5,136 bases of DNA from an uncultured Rikenellaceae bacterium (GTDB lineage Bacteria > Bacteroidota > Bacteroidia > Bacteroidales > Rikenellaceae): contig CAMRVW010000137.1 in the NCBI GenBank assembly GCA_947054185.1, positions 1-5,136 on the forward strand, given 5' to 3'. Position numbers and translations under genes: made by a program. This document shows, piece after piece, positions 4,961 through 5,136 of the stretch; the stretch's first letter is position 1; every line of letters begins with the position of its first letter. The notes under the pieces are model-generated. The model saw nothing but the letters and a program-made list of their open reading frames with translations. It did no database searches and was not told the DNA's origin.

Positions 4961-5136
4961 ATGAAATTGAAAACTGCGGATAAATTCATCCTTAAGAGCT
5001 ATCTGGGCCCGATGTTCGCGTCGTTCTTCATTGTCATGTTCATACTTTTGATGAACGTGCTTTGGAGGTATATCGACGAGCTTGTGGGTAAAGGTCTGCC
5101 TCTGAGCATCATAGCAGAGCTTCTGTTTTATACCAC
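4961..5136 (+). CDS. LptF/LptG-family (YjgP/YjgQ) permease, 3'-truncated by window edge
   Basis: The first 58 residues are visible and read MKLKTADKFILKSYLGPMFA..., followed by a hydrophobic segment at about 15-35 and then RYIDELVGKGLPLSIIAELLFYT. This is the typical N-terminus of LptF/LptG permeases: a short basic start, the FILKSYLGP element leading into the first membrane helix, then a D-ELVGKG loop and an amphipathic helix. These inner-membrane proteins act with the ATPase LptB to extract lipopolysaccharide from the inner membrane and feed it to the Lpt bridge. LptF and LptG cannot be told apart from this fragment. The ATG follows immediately after a consensus -7 box with no Shine-Dalgarno sequence. 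Confidence 0.93.
   Translation, partial: MKLKTADKFILKSYLGPMFASFFIVMFILLMNVLWRYIDELVGKGLPLSIIAELLFYT

Overview
The window looks like chromosomal DNA from a Bacteroidota bacterium, most likely order Bacteroidales. Three things point there: the gene order YbbR-like protein then coaE with a 4-base overlap; the Bacteroidota versions of the DUF164 zinc-ribbon, Nif3-like and LptF/LptG-type proteins; and perfect TAnnTTTG promoter -7 boxes with no clear Shine-Dalgarno sequences. Assignment below order level is not possible from the sequence alone.

Layout: (1) 1-1318, plus strand: the 3' part of a YbbR/CdaR-like protein gene overlapping coaE (dephospho-CoA kinase). (2) 1319-1769: a GC-rich (about 59% over 1441-1620) convergent spacer with no credible gene. 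It holds two diverged copies of the same sequence, each carrying a long perfect hairpin; it looks like a tandem duplication of the whole spacer, possibly including the tails of both flanking genes. (3) 4004-1770, minus strand: a tight three-gene operon with 3-base gaps, in the order MerR-type regulator, Nif3-like dinuclear-metal protein, coiled-coil/zinc-ribbon protein. (4) 4005-4174: AT-rich divergent promoter region. (5) 4175-4549, plus strand: a short stand-alone riboflavin kinase without the FAD synthetase domain normally fused to it in bacteria. (6) 4550-4960: a very AT-rich spacer (about 20% GC over 4561-4800) ending in a consensus Bacteroidota promoter that nearly abuts the next start codon. 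(7) 4961-5136, plus strand: the first 58 codons of an LptF/LptG-family permease.

Most genes are housekeeping: coenzyme A synthesis, flavin cofactor synthesis, lipopolysaccharide export and a conserved regulator/metal-protein/zinc-ribbon operon. No defence system, phage, insertion sequence, CRISPR array, tRNA or rRNA was seen. The points worth a second look are the duplicated spacer, the stand-alone flavokinase in an AT-rich island, and two TAACTTTGC boxes, one implying a leaderless permease mRNA and one lying inside the Nif3-like coding sequence. I do not see a convincing new multi-gene system.
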